Origin: Chloroflexota bacterium
GTDB lineage: Bacteria; Chloroflexota; UBA11872; VXOZ01
NCBI GenBank assembly: GCA_026710945.1
Contig: JAPOQA010000039.1
Coordinates: 33,118-97,117, forward strand
Direction: 5' to 3'
DNA: 64,000 nt
The first letter of the stretch is position 1, and each line of letters opens with the position of its first letter. A model generated the notes under the pieces. It was not told where the DNA came from, made no database searches, and saw only the letters and a program-made list of their open reading frames with translations. Shown here one piece after another: positions 1 to 8,356 of this stretch. The translations under genes were made by a program, and so were the position numbers.

Positions 1-1473
1 GGCGACTATGGCTTGGTGGCGGAAGAGCGGATCGAACGGGAGCAGGGCTCGCTCACCGTTGTGCAAGTATTCGAACGCCTGACCGACATTGCTCTGACGG
101 AAGGCGAAGGTTCCGTCGCAAAGAGAGTGTCGCTCCTGGCTGATTTGTTGCGGCAGGTGGGGAAACAAGAGGTGCGCTATCTCTTGCGCATCCCCCTCGG
201 ACGCCTGCGGCTGGGTGTCGGGGATCCTACGGTCATGGACGCCCTCTCGTATGCCCGCACAGGATCCAAAGACCATCGCGCGTCCATTGAGCGCGCCTAT
301 AGCATCTGCTCCGACTTGGCTACGGTTGCCAAAGATTACTGGCGTGCCGGCGTAGACGGACTGCAGGATATCAACATCGTGGTCGGCACTCCCGTTATTC
401 CAGCGGCGTCCGAACGGGTGAAGTCTATGGAAGACCTAGTCGTCCGCCTCGGCCGTTGCGCTGTGGAACCGAAATTCGATGGCATCCGGTGTCAGGTGCA
501 CTTCGACGGCGAAAACGTCACCATGTACTCGCGCCACTTGGAAAACTTCAGCGGCATGTTTCCGGATGTGGTTGCGGCCGTACGCGAGCAGGCAGCCGGC
601 CACACGTTCATTGCCGATTCTGAAGCCTTGGCGTATGACGTGGAGACCGGCGCCTTTCTTCCTTTCCAAATGACAACGCAACGGCGGCGCAAGCACAATG
701 TGGATGAGATGGCGGAAAAACTTCCACTTCGTGTTGTGCTCTTCGATCTTCTCTACCTCGACGGCGCCGACTTGACCCGACAACCGTATACCGAACGGCG
801 TGAGAAGATGCTGGGCTTCCTGCAGGAAGGTCAGGTCTTGCAGGTTACGGAGAATATCGAAACGGATAGCGTCGCCGCAATCGAGGCGTTCTTTGCCGAT
901 AAAGTCGAACACGGCCTCGAGGGAGTCATGGCCAAGAAGCTGGATTCAGTCTACCAAGCCGGCCGCCGCAGCTTCGATTGGATCAAGATGAAACGGTCGT
1001 ACCAAGGCGAGTTATCCGATACGGTGGACTGCGTCGTTCTAGGGTATTGGTATGGTAAAGGCGCGCGCTCGAAACTCGGCATCGGGGCTTTGCTCCTGGG
1101 TGTGTACGACAAGGATCGCGATCTGTTTGTGACGATTTCACGTCTCGGCACCGGTTTCTCAGAGGAGGAATGGGTGCAGATGCGCGAATTGCTGGACAAA
1201 GAGACGTCGGAAGAGAAGCCGGCACGGGTGGAAGCCGAGATTGAGCCTGACGTTTGGAGCAATCCCGGTTATGTGGTGGAGATTCAGGCTGATGAGATTA
1301 CGCGCAGCCCCACCCACACGTGCGGCAAGCAGAATGGCGACGACTTAGGCTATGCGCTGCGCTTCCCACGAGTTGTGGGGTTCGTGCGCGAAGACCGCGG
1401 CCCGGAGGACGCGACATCAGTGCAGGAGGTTGCAGCACTCTACTCGGTGCAGATCGCAAAAGCGAAGAAGTGA
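1..1473 (+). CDS. ATP-dependent DNA ligase, 5' end outside window
   Basis: Joins nicked DNA through an enzyme-adenylate intermediate. The frame is open from base 1 and runs upstream of the window, so the N-terminal DNA-binding domain is only partly present; the first possible internal start is TTG at 13. Motif I, EPKFDGIR, lies at bases about 466-489, with the adenylated Lys codon at 472-474. Later nucleotidyltransferase and OB-fold motifs are visible, including LEGVMAKKLDS and WIKMKRSY. The Lys of the latter is the expected motif V position. This is the archaeal or LigB-like ATP type, not the NAD+ LigA. Such ligases are common accessory ligases in Chloroflexota. Family call is secure; its repair or replication role is not shown here. 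Confidence 0.92.
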   Translation, partial: GDYGLVAEERIEREQGSLTVVQVFERLTDIALTEGEGSVAKRVSLLADLLRQVGKQEVRYLLRIPLGRLRLGVGDPTVMDALSYARTGSKDHRASIERAYSICSDLATVAKDYWRAGVDGLQDINIVVGTPVIPAASERVKSMEDLVVRLGRCAVEPKFDGIRCQVHFDGENVTMYSRHLENFSGMFPDVVAAVREQAAGHTFIADSEALAYDVETGAFLPFQMTTQRRRKHNVDEMAEKLPLRVVLFDLLYLDGADLTRQPYTERREKMLGFLQEGQVLQVTENIETDSVAAIEAFFADKVEHGLEGVMAKKLDSVYQAGRRSFDWIKMKRSYQGELSDTVDCVVLGYWYGKGARSKLGIGALLLGVYDKDRDLFVTISRLGTGFSEEEWVQMRELLDKETSEEKPARVEAEIEPDVWSNPGYVVEIQADEITRSPTHTCGKQNGDDLGYALRFPRVVGFVREDRGPEDATSVQEVAALYSVQIAKAKK

Positions 1474-1727
1474 GCAGTTCCCGCGATCTAGTGAATGCTT
1501 ATGATGCCTGACGACAATTTGCGGAACTCGCCGCGCTCAATAGCGGCAAGCCTACATGAATGACCGGCTACCCGCTGGTGTGTGCAACTTGCAAGTGCCG
1601 GAAGGGCATCGCGCTCGCAGCGCCCAACTGCCACAGGTGAAGCTACGTCGTTACCCACACTTCCCGATGAGGCAGAAATCTGTGCCGAAGCAAGCACTCG
1701 GTATCGTCTTTGCAAGGAGGGAGCCCT

Positions 1728-2315
1728 GTGAAAGCGGAAGCGAACATAGAGACCCAGCTTGCCGCAGCGTACGAAGACCTGGAGAGGGCCAAACAGAAGC
1801 TCGTCGAGCTTCGTCGCCAATTGCCCACGGAGCCCGTCGAGGACTACGAACTCACAGGTCCGGACGGTGGGGTGAAGCTGTCGGCCATGTTTGGCGATAG
1901 GTCTGATCTAATCCTTATTCACAATATGGGATCGGGGTGTCCCTACTGCACGATGTGGGCCGATGAGTTTAATGGGGTGCTCCATCATCTGGAAAGCCGC
2001 GCGGCGTTTGTCGTCGTGTCACCCGATCCGCCTGAGACCCAACAGTGTCTCGCCACACGACGGGGTTGGCGGTTTCGGATGTATTCGGCCGGCGGCACGA
2101 CGTTCATTGAAGACATGGGATACGGATCGGAGGAGGAGCACTTCGGCTCGCACGCCATGCCCGGGGTTTCCGTCTTCCATAAAAGCGCCGGCGGAACCAT
2201 CACGCGCGTTGCTCGGGATTTCTTCGGCCCCGGAGACCTCTATTGCGGGGTCTGGCACCTATTCGATCTCCTGCGAGAGGGTCCTGGCGATTGGGAACCC
2301 CAGTTCGACTATTAG
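1728..2315 (+). CDS. DUF899-family thioredoxin-fold protein
   Basis: Predicted cytoplasmic thioredoxin-like protein of the DUF899 type, about 195 residues. The family signature is visible: an N-terminal helix rich in Glu and Lys, then LILIHNMGSGCPYCTMWADE with a CPYC redox-like motif, and a C-terminal block ending GPGDWEPQFDY. I chose the GTG at 1728 because AAGGAGG sits at 1714-1720, seven bases upstream. An in-frame TTG at 1710 has no such site. The family is usually annotated as thioredoxin-like with no proven substrate. The flanking genes do not suggest a pathway. Standalone gene, with about 250 bases of apparently empty sequence on its 5' side. Confidence 0.8.
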   Translation: MKAEANIETQLAAAYEDLERAKQKLVELRRQLPTEPVEDYELTGPDGGVKLSAMFGDRSDLILIHNMGSGCPYCTMWADEFNGVLHHLESRAAFVVVSPDPPETQQCLATRRGWRFRMYSAGGTTFIEDMGYGSEEEHFGSHAMPGVSVFHKSAGGTITRVARDFFGPGDLYCGVWHLFDLLREGPGDWEPQFDY

Positions 2316-2382
2316 CACCACGTGCGCAACGCACCAATTGCGAAATCGCAAGAGGTGAGATTGCGCGCTCAAATGGAGCAGG

Positions 2383-2790
2383 CTACTTTAGCGGTAATCC
2401 GATCTCCTCAGCGAGCCATGCGCCGGCCAGGATGTGCTCGATGGCTTCTGCCAGGGAGTCCAAAGACCTATCGAAGATTTCCTCAAAGCGCTGACGCGTG
2501 GCGTCGTCTGGAGCTTCGCCGAGTTCACGGTAGTAACAGCCGGCGTAGAAGCACTGGTACGGGAAGTAGGGACACTCCGGCCGCGGCGTGAACCCCATGA
2601 GGCGCAGGGCGTCGACTTCACGGAAGCGCCGCCGCAAGGTGCGGGCTTGAGGGAGCAGCCGTACGTGCAGCACGTAGAGCTGCTGCTCGCCAGTGTCGAG
2701 CAGGCTGAGCACGCTTTCGATGCGTCCTCTGCTGGCGCGCTTTAGCTCTTGGTCGGATTGTCCCACGTGTCCTTCTGCTGTAGAGCTCAT
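2383..2790 (-). CDS. Hypothetical protein with Cys cluster
   Basis: I do not recognise this protein. From the ATG at 2790 it is 135 residues; the frame stays open to 2883, which would add a basic 31-residue leader. The middle holds PECPYFPYQCFYAGCYYRELG, a C-x6-C-x3-C cluster that could bind metal. The flanks are charged helices (ELKRASRGRIESVLSLLDTG before, RFEEIFDRSLDSLAEAIEHI after). It could be a small helical regulator. No ribosome site clearly decides the start. It lies convergent to the DUF899 gene, 67 bases away, and is downstream of the metal ATPase on the same strand. Confidence 0.55.
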   Translation of the reverse strand: MSSTAEGHVGQSDQELKRASRGRIESVLSLLDTGEQQLYVLHVRLLPQARTLRRRFREVDALRLMGFTPRPECPYFPYQCFYAGCYYRELGEAPDDATRQRFEEIFDRSLDSLAEAIEHILAGAWLAEEIGLPLK

Positions 2791-2972
2791 GTAAACACCA
2801 GTTTCGTCTTCTTGTCTTTGTTGACGTGGCTTGTTAGCAGCACTTCTCATCGGAACTACCACTCGACGCCTCGCAGCCATCATAGCAATTCTGAATCGCT
2901 TGTGCCGAACGCGATCAATGCCGTCGACGCATTATGCGCTCTACGTGGTGCATCTTGTGCAGGCAAACGACC

Positions 2973-4910
2973 CTAGCTCGTCTCAGATGAACGCAGTAGC
3001 CGCAGGCCATTTCCTGCCACTACGATCGTTGCGCCCACGTCTGCCAGGATCGCCATCCAAAGGTACGTCAGACCGAAGAGCGTGAGTACCAAGACGAGTA
3101 GCTTGATGCCCAGGGAGAACGTGATATTCTGCTTTATCACCGTCATGGTCTTCCGGCTTAGCTGCAGGGCGGAGGGGATCTTACTTAGATCATCTGCCAT
3201 TAGCACCACGTCCGCAGTCTCCAAGGCCACGTCAGTGCCGGCTCCCCCCAATGTAATGCCGGCGGTGGCGCTGGCAAGCGCGGGCGCGTCATTTACGCCG
3301 TCGCCTACCATGAGCACATTGCCGTGGGACTCTACGAGGTCTCGGATTACGACTACCTTTTGCCAGGGGAGCAATTCAGCGGAAACGTCTCGCACGGGCA
3401 GTTGCTTGGCGATTGCCGTTGCCGTCGGTTCACTATCGCCTGTAAGCATGACCAATTGCGAAATACCCATAGCGTCAATTGCGCGCAAGGTGGGCTCGGC
3501 TTCGGGACGGAGCGTATCCATGGTAGCAATGAGGCCTGCTACTTTCGTGTCTTCCGCTACGAGCAGCGCGGTCTTTCCCTCGTCTTGAAGTTCCGAAATC
3601 GAAACTTCAAAGGGAGTAATGTCATAGCCGAGTGACCTGAGATAGTCGGGGCTGCCGCAGACGCATACGGTGCCGTCGACCCGCGCGCGTACGCCCCGGC
3701 CGGCCACGGCTTCAAAGTCGAGTACCTCCTCTGTATGGACGTGACCGCTTTCCTCTGCAGTAGCGTCGTGTCCCGCCCGGCGCAGAATAGCCGCGGCGAG
3801 TTGATGCTCGGAGCGGTGCTCCAACCGGTCGGCAATCTGGATAACTTCGTCTTCGCTATGACCCGCCGCCGGAATGACGTCCGTGACTTCAGGCTGCCCG
3901 CGAGTGAGCGTACCCGTCTTGTCGAAGGCCACAACCTTGGCCTGACCGAGCGCTTCCAGAACGGCGCCGCTCTTCACCAAGACTCCGGAGCGGGCAGAGC
4001 GGGCAATGGCGGCCACAATTGAGATGGGCGTGGAGATGACGAGCGCGCACGGGCAGCCGACCAAGAGCAGAACAAGACCGCGATACACCCACTCCTGCAA
4101 CGGTTGATCGAACGCCAGCCAAGGCACAACGGCAACCAGGAAGGCTAACACAACAATGCCCGGCGTATAATAGGCGGCAAAGCGGTCGATGAACTGTGCC
4201 GTGGGCGCTTTCTCCTGCTGTGCCGCTTCCACGAGACGCACGATACGCGCAATGGCATTGTCTTTCGCCGGACGCGTTGCGGAAATTTCCACGTACCCTT
4301 GTTGGTTGATGGTACCCGCAAAAACGGTGTCGCCGGTTGACTTACTTATCGGAGCGCTCTCTCCCGTAATCGCCGATTGATCGATGGTAGTCCTACCGGC
4401 GACTACCTCACCGTCGACGGGAACCCGTTCCCCGGGTCGTACCGCAACGATCGTGCCCACTGCGACACTCTCGACGGGCACCGTTGATTCGCGTCCGTCA
4501 ACTCTTATGCGAGCCTGCTCCGGAGATAGTTCCATCAGGGCGTTGATGGCATTGTGGGCCCGATCAAGCGTGAATTCCTCCAGCATTTCGCTGAATGAGA
4601 AGAGAAACACCACGGCTGCCGCTTCCCACCATTGCCCCAGGAGAGCCGCGCCAATGACGGCAACGACCACGAGAGCATCTATTGAAAGTCGCCGGTGCGC
4701 GGTGAGCGCTTCCCACGCTCCGCGCACGATTGGCACGCCGCCAACCACTATGGCGGCAAGATAAAGAGCCGTCTGAGCCATTGCGGGAGCAGCAATGAGA
4801 CTGGATGTGATGCCGGCGACGAGTAAAGCGCCGGAAGCAAGGGTGAGGCGAGTGCCGGTCTCTGCCAGCAGCCCAGCGGAAGTATGGTCGTGGTCATGGT
4901 CATGAGTCAT
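2973..4910 (-). CDS. Zn2+/Cd2+/Pb2+-type P1B ATPase (ZntA/CadA-like)
   Basis: Membrane pump expected to export soft divalent metals using ATP. The order of motifs is standard: His-rich N-terminus HDHDHDH (residues 3-9), TGES about 182-185, membrane motif CPC 286-288, phosphorylation motif DKTGT with Asp330, then GDGVNDAPAL near the C-terminus. The last membrane segments show N-x7-K and DVG, which fit the P1B-2 (Zn/Cd/Pb) class. There is no N-terminal CxxC metal-binding domain; the His-rich tail replaces it. The usual SEHP motif reads SEHQ here. Its start overlaps the 3' end of the ArsR-type gene by 11 bases, so the two form an operon transcribed from the promoter near 5366-5389. Confidence 0.93.
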   Translation of the reverse strand: MTHDHDHDHTSAGLLAETGTRLTLASGALLVAGITSSLIAAPAMAQTALYLAAIVVGGVPIVRGAWEALTAHRRLSIDALVVVAVIGAALLGQWWEAAAVVFLFSFSEMLEEFTLDRAHNAINALMELSPEQARIRVDGRESTVPVESVAVGTIVAVRPGERVPVDGEVVAGRTTIDQSAITGESAPISKSTGDTVFAGTINQQGYVEISATRPAKDNAIARIVRLVEAAQQEKAPTAQFIDRFAAYYTPGIVVLAFLVAVVPWLAFDQPLQEWVYRGLVLLLVGCPCALVISTPISIVAAIARSARSGVLVKSGAVLEALGQAKVVAFDKTGTLTRGQPEVTDVIPAAGHSEDEVIQIADRLEHRSEHQLAAAILRRAGHDATAEESGHVHTEEVLDFEAVAGRGVRARVDGTVCVCGSPDYLRSLGYDITPFEVSISELQDEGKTALLVAEDTKVAGLIATMDTLRPEAEPTLRAIDAMGISQLVMLTGDSEPTATAIAKQLPVRDVSAELLPWQKVVVIRDLVESHGNVLMVGDGVNDAPALASATAGITLGGAGTDVALETADVVLMADDLSKIPSALQLSRKTMTVIKQNITFSLGIKLLVLVLTLFGLTYLWMAILADVGATIVVAGNGLRLLRSSETS

Positions 4911-5319
4911 GACGCTCCCCTCTTGACGCCAGGGAGTCCGGTGTTGAGTCTGATGGCGCGTGGGTGAGATGTTCGCGGGTAACGCTTAGCAGACTGCGAA
5001 TATGGTCGTCAGCCAGGCTGTACCACATGACTTTCCCCTCCCGGCGCCTTGTTACGAGATGCAGATTGCGCAGAGTACGCAAGTGCTGCGAGGTCGCAGC
5101 TACAGAGAGGTTCGTTAGTGCGGCAAGATCGCATACGCAAAGTTCGGCACTCAGCAGGCAATGCAGCAGCCTTACTCTGCTTGGCTCGCCGAGCGCGCGG
5201 AAGTAGGTGGCTAGCTCCTCGTACTGGTCGTCGCGCAAGGCCGTTGCAAGGACCTTCGCAGCCTGGTCGGGATGAAGTGTTTCGTCCAGACACGCATCGA
5301 GGGCGTTGAGCTGAGCCAT
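4900..5319 (-). CDS. ArsR/SmtB-family metal-sensing repressor
   Basis: Winged-helix repressor of about 139 residues that should release DNA when metal binds and so derepress the downstream ATPase. ELCVCDLA matches the alpha-3 metal motif of CadC-like proteins. SVAATSQHLRTLRNLHLV is the recognition helix region. DDHIRSLLSVTREHLTH near the C-terminus fits the alpha-5 Zn site of SmtB-like members. I prefer the ATG at 5319 because GGAGGTG lies five bases upstream; an in-frame ATG at 5334 would put that site inside the gene. First gene of a two-gene operon with the P1B ATPase. Confidence 0.9.
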   Translation of the reverse strand: MAQLNALDACLDETLHPDQAAKVLATALRDDQYEELATYFRALGEPSRVRLLHCLLSAELCVCDLAALTNLSVAATSQHLRTLRNLHLVTRRREGKVMWYSLADDHIRSLLSVTREHLTHAPSDSTPDSLASRGERHDS

Positions 5320-5347
5320 ACTCACCTCCGTCATTTAGTCATTTGCG

Positions 5348-5389
5348 TATATACTTAAATAATATAGTACGTGTCTTTGCCGTTGTAAA
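5348..5389 (-). promoter_or_regulatory. Promoter and candidate operator of the metal-resistance operon
   Basis: On the minus strand, TTTACA at 5389-5384 and TATATT at 5366-5361 are separated by exactly 17 bases, a good sigma-70-type promoter. A 19-base imperfect dyad (TATAT, centre TT.AA, ATATA; 5366-5348) overlaps the -10 element and the likely start site. That is where ArsR/SmtB repressors normally bind. The segment is strikingly AT-rich compared with its surroundings. The operator role is an inference from position and symmetry. Confidence 0.65.
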
Positions 5390-5414
5390 GCGCCTCGAAT
5401 GGCAGGAATAGCTT

Positions 5415-6557
5415 CTAGTCGCGCACCGCCGCCGCAATGGTGTTGCTAAGCACTTGGAACGCGTGCTGGACTCTCTCGTGGAGCTGGTTGCAGAAGAAGA
5501 CTGCTGTGAGTTCTTTGCTTGGATCGCACCACGCAAAGGTGCCGGTGGAGCCGGTGTGACCGAACGAGCCTGGCGAAAGTAGGTCGCCAAAGTACATGGG
5601 ATTCGCGCGGCGGTAAAGCCGGAAGCCCAGCCCCCAGCCTTCTTGCAGCTTTGTGGCGGCGGAAATGCCGGGCATGGCATCGGTCTGCTCGCTTAGCATG
5701 GCGGCAGCCATGGCGGGGCTAAGGATGCGGACGCCGTTCAGTGAACCCCCGTTGCGATACATATCCAAGAAGCGGCCAATGTCGCTGACCGTTGAAAAGA
5801 GTCCGCCCCACGGCGCGCCGAACTCGCGCCAGTAAAGGCTATTGTGATCATAGTCAGAGCCGCCGAGATGCGACGGCTGCGTGGCTTCCACGATGCGCGG
5901 TTCTTGCGCTGGGTTCCAGCCGAGTGATGTGTCTTCCATGCCGAGTGGTTGGAATACTTCGGCGGCCAACACCTCTCGGAGCGGCTTCCCGCGCACACGC
6001 TGCACGATCTCCGCGGCCAATGCTGTGCCCGCGCTCTGGTAGGAAATGTCCGTGCCCGGCGCGAAGAGCAGGGGCACCCGGCAAATGTGGTCAATGAAGG
6101 TGGAGAAGGGCGCATGCTGGCGCCGCAGCAGCACGTTGTTTGGCACCATGTCCGGTAGCCCGGACGTATGCGTGCAAATGTGTCGTATCTGTACCGCATT
6201 GCGGTCCGGCGCACTTGCCGAGGACCGTCCGCCAAATTCCGGAATGTAGCGAGAAACCGGATCGCTGAGACTGACCGAGCCTTCATCTACCAGCCGCAGC
6301 AGGGCCGTGTAGGTTACCGGTTTGGAGATGGAAGCAATGATGAAGATGCTGTCTGGCTGCGCAGACGGGCCGCCCGGTTCCACCGTAATCCGGCCAAACG
6401 AGCGATGCCCGACTGTCTTGCCGTGCCGGGCCACGTGCAGAACTGCCGCGGGCATGTACCCACTTTCCGTCCAGCCCGCAATGAGCGCGTAGGCGCGCTC
6501 AAGCTGTGTCGCATCCAAGCCAACGGTTGCAGGATCGGTCAAGTTCTCACCGGACAT
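5415..6557 (-). CDS. Serine beta-lactamase-like hydrolase (class C/EstB fold)
   Basis: Serine hydrolase of the penicillin-binding-protein-like superfamily, 380 residues; members are esterases, peptidases or unknown hydrolases more often than true beta-lactamases. The active-site SxxK motif is SISK at 76-79. Tyr173 in ISYQSAG corresponds to the YxN motif, with Ser in place of the usual Asn. HTG at 334-336, in GHTGSTG, corresponds to the KTG box. No signal peptide is visible, so a cytoplasmic location is likely. It is transcribed alone. Substrate unknown. Confidence 0.85.
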   Translation of the reverse strand: MSGENLTDPATVGLDATQLERAYALIAGWTESGYMPAAVLHVARHGKTVGHRSFGRITVEPGGPSAQPDSIFIIASISKPVTYTALLRLVDEGSVSLSDPVSRYIPEFGGRSSASAPDRNAVQIRHICTHTSGLPDMVPNNVLLRRQHAPFSTFIDHICRVPLLFAPGTDISYQSAGTALAAEIVQRVRGKPLREVLAAEVFQPLGMEDTSLGWNPAQEPRIVEATQPSHLGGSDYDHNSLYWREFGAPWGGLFSTVSDIGRFLDMYRNGGSLNGVRILSPAMAAAMLSEQTDAMPGISAATKLQEGWGLGFRLYRRANPMYFGDLLSPGSFGHTGSTGTFAWCDPSKELTAVFFCNQLHERVQHAFQVLSNTIAAAVRD

Positions 6558-6932
6558 TGCTCACGAACCTTTCTATACAAGGCACAATCGCGCATTTCGG
6601 TTTGCCAAAGTTAGCAGATTAGATTGAACCAAGCTCGAGTCTTGTCGACTTCAACCTGCTAACAGCCTCTAATTCATGCTCACCTGTAAGTCTCTACGCC
6701 TCAATGCAGTACAGGACAAGCTGTGGATTCGGTGTGCGATTCCTGGAGATACCATACACTAGAGTCGCATCGGTTGTGCGAGGCCGAGCGGGCTGTACCG
6801 AGAGTGCGTCGCGCAAATGGGGCGGATTGCCCAGGCAAGTTGCTCCCTTTGCTCATGACGCATGTGGCGCGACTCTTACGAATAGATGTAGTTCTTGGTC
6901 ATTGAAGTCAGCAATTTCAAGGAGAGAACACT
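6558..6932. other. Intergenic gap between divergent genes
   Basis: Separates the minus-strand hydrolase and the plus-strand amidohydrolase, so both promoters should lie here. I see no convincing -35/-10 pair, RNA gene or repeat. AAGGAGAG at 6918-6925 is the ribosome site of the amidohydrolase. Confidence 0.5.
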
Positions 6933-8171
6933 ATGCCGACACTCATCTGTCCTGACGTGTTAATCGACGGCACTGGCAGCGAGGCTCGCGGCAATTCCTG
7001 TGTGGTAATTGAAGATGGGCGTCTTGCCTTTGTCGGCACGCTGCAAGAACTTGATTCTGCCTTTCCGGACCGCTCAGGCTGGGACGAGATCGATGGCGCT
7101 GGCGCTTCTCTCATTCCCGGCATGATCGACGGCCATGCGCATCTCACGATTGAGAACAAAGATGACACGTCATATCCGGGCATCGACGCGCCGCGCGAGG
7201 CTATTGTGCTCTACACGCTGCAGGCGGCGCGCGAGGCCATGGCGGCCGGCCTTACCACAATTGCCGACTGCGGCAGCATCGGGGATACACTGCTGTACGT
7301 ACGCGATTCAATCAACCAGGGGTTGACGGTGGGTCCGCGAATTCTCGCCGCCGGTCCCAGCATTACTACAACGGCAGGCCATGGCCACTATCTGGGCATA
7401 GAGGAGTTGGCGGACAACGCCGACCAAATCAAAATAGCGATCCGCAAGCTTGTCTTCCGCGGCGTTGACTTCATTAAGATCATGGCCACCGGTGGGGCGT
7501 CCGATCCCCCTTCCAACCGCTATCGCGCCCAATACTCGGAGGAGGAAATGCGTGTGGCGGTTGAGGATGCCCATCGCTTGCGCAAACGAGTCGTCGCTCA
7601 CGTCAATCCCACAGAGGGCATCATCAATTCAGTCCGTGCGGGTGTGGACGCCCTCGCACACTGCAATTGGCTGGGATCTGAGGAGGGAACGGTTGAATAC
7701 GTGCCCGAGGTCGCCCAGGAAGCGGGAGAAAAGGGTATCTTCGTAGACTTGAACGTGTTTGCCACCCTGGTTCCCATTGCTGGAAGAGACGGCATCGTGT
7801 CCGGCTGGGAAGGCCCCGGAGAGGTAGAATTTCGCTTCGACCTCATTCGCGACATGGAGCGGCGCGGGTGCAAGTCGTACTTCTCCAGCGATCACATGGG
7901 CCGCAACATCGCGAATTGGCCGCAGCGGCTTGTGCAGGCGCGCCACACGCTCAAGCTCGATCCCGTAGAGGTCATCTTCCGCGTTACCGGACGGGCGGCT
8001 GAAGGCATATGGCTGCAGGATGAGATTGGCACGATTGAGACCGGGAAGGTAGCAGACCTGGTGTTGCTCAACGGTGACGTGGCGGACCGCATCGAGGCCT
8101 TAACGGACGTGCGGGCGGTGATGCGTAATGGCAGCGTGGTGGTACAAGAAGGGAACTGGGTACATCTCTAA
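6933..8171 (+). CDS. Metal-dependent amidohydrolase (imidazolonepropionase-like)
   Basis: Predicted cytoplasmic TIM-barrel hydrolase of 412 residues acting on a C-N bond in a cyclic or acyl amide substrate. The metal motif HxH is HAH at residues 68-70 in GMIDGHAHL. FIKIMATGGASD near residue 185 carries the Lys typical of this clade. HVNPTEG and FSSDHMG supply further likely metal ligands. C-terminal GKVADLVLLNGD is the usual composite domain ending. AAGGAGAG lies eight bases before the ATG. The neighbouring genes encode binding proteins for solute uptake, but no link is proven. Confidence 0.88.
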   Translation: MPTLICPDVLIDGTGSEARGNSCVVIEDGRLAFVGTLQELDSAFPDRSGWDEIDGAGASLIPGMIDGHAHLTIENKDDTSYPGIDAPREAIVLYTLQAAREAMAAGLTTIADCGSIGDTLLYVRDSINQGLTVGPRILAAGPSITTTAGHGHYLGIEELADNADQIKIAIRKLVFRGVDFIKIMATGGASDPPSNRYRAQYSEEEMRVAVEDAHRLRKRVVAHVNPTEGIINSVRAGVDALAHCNWLGSEEGTVEYVPEVAQEAGEKGIFVDLNVFATLVPIAGRDGIVSGWEGPGEVEFRFDLIRDMERRGCKSYFSSDHMGRNIANWPQRLVQARHTLKLDPVEVIFRVTGRAAEGIWLQDEIGTIETGKVADLVLLNGDVADRIEALTDVRAVMRNGSVVVQEGNWVHL

Positions 8172-8228
8172 GGGTCCTGGCCTAATGAGTCCTGACTTGA
8201 ATATGCTGGGTTACAAAGTGATTGATTG

Positions 8229-8259
8229 TCATTCCGATGAGCGTAGCGAAGAGGAATCT
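8229..8259. repeat. Short dispersed-type repeat (ATTCCG...GGAAT)
   Basis: ATTCC and GGAAT bracket GATGAGCGTAGCGAAGA. The sequence resembles the small palindromic units seen scattered in many bacterial intergenic regions. Only one copy of this exact form is seen in the window. Confidence 0.4.
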
Positions 8260-8273
8260 ACACCCCTAATGCA

Positions 8274-8301
8274 AAGGAGGCACACGTTCGTGCGCCTCCT
8301 T
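8274..8301. terminator. Hairpin between convergent genes
   Basis: AAGGAGGCACAC and GTGCGCCTCCTT form a 12-base stem with one mismatch around a GTTC loop. The tract TCTTCCTT follows on the plus strand. It lies between the ends of the amidohydrolase and the first solute-binding protein, so it may terminate both. Confidence 0.6.
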
Positions 8302-8356
8302 CTTCCTTCACCTATTGGCAAGCTTTCACCCAATGGTGTAGCAGCGTAAGTGGTAC

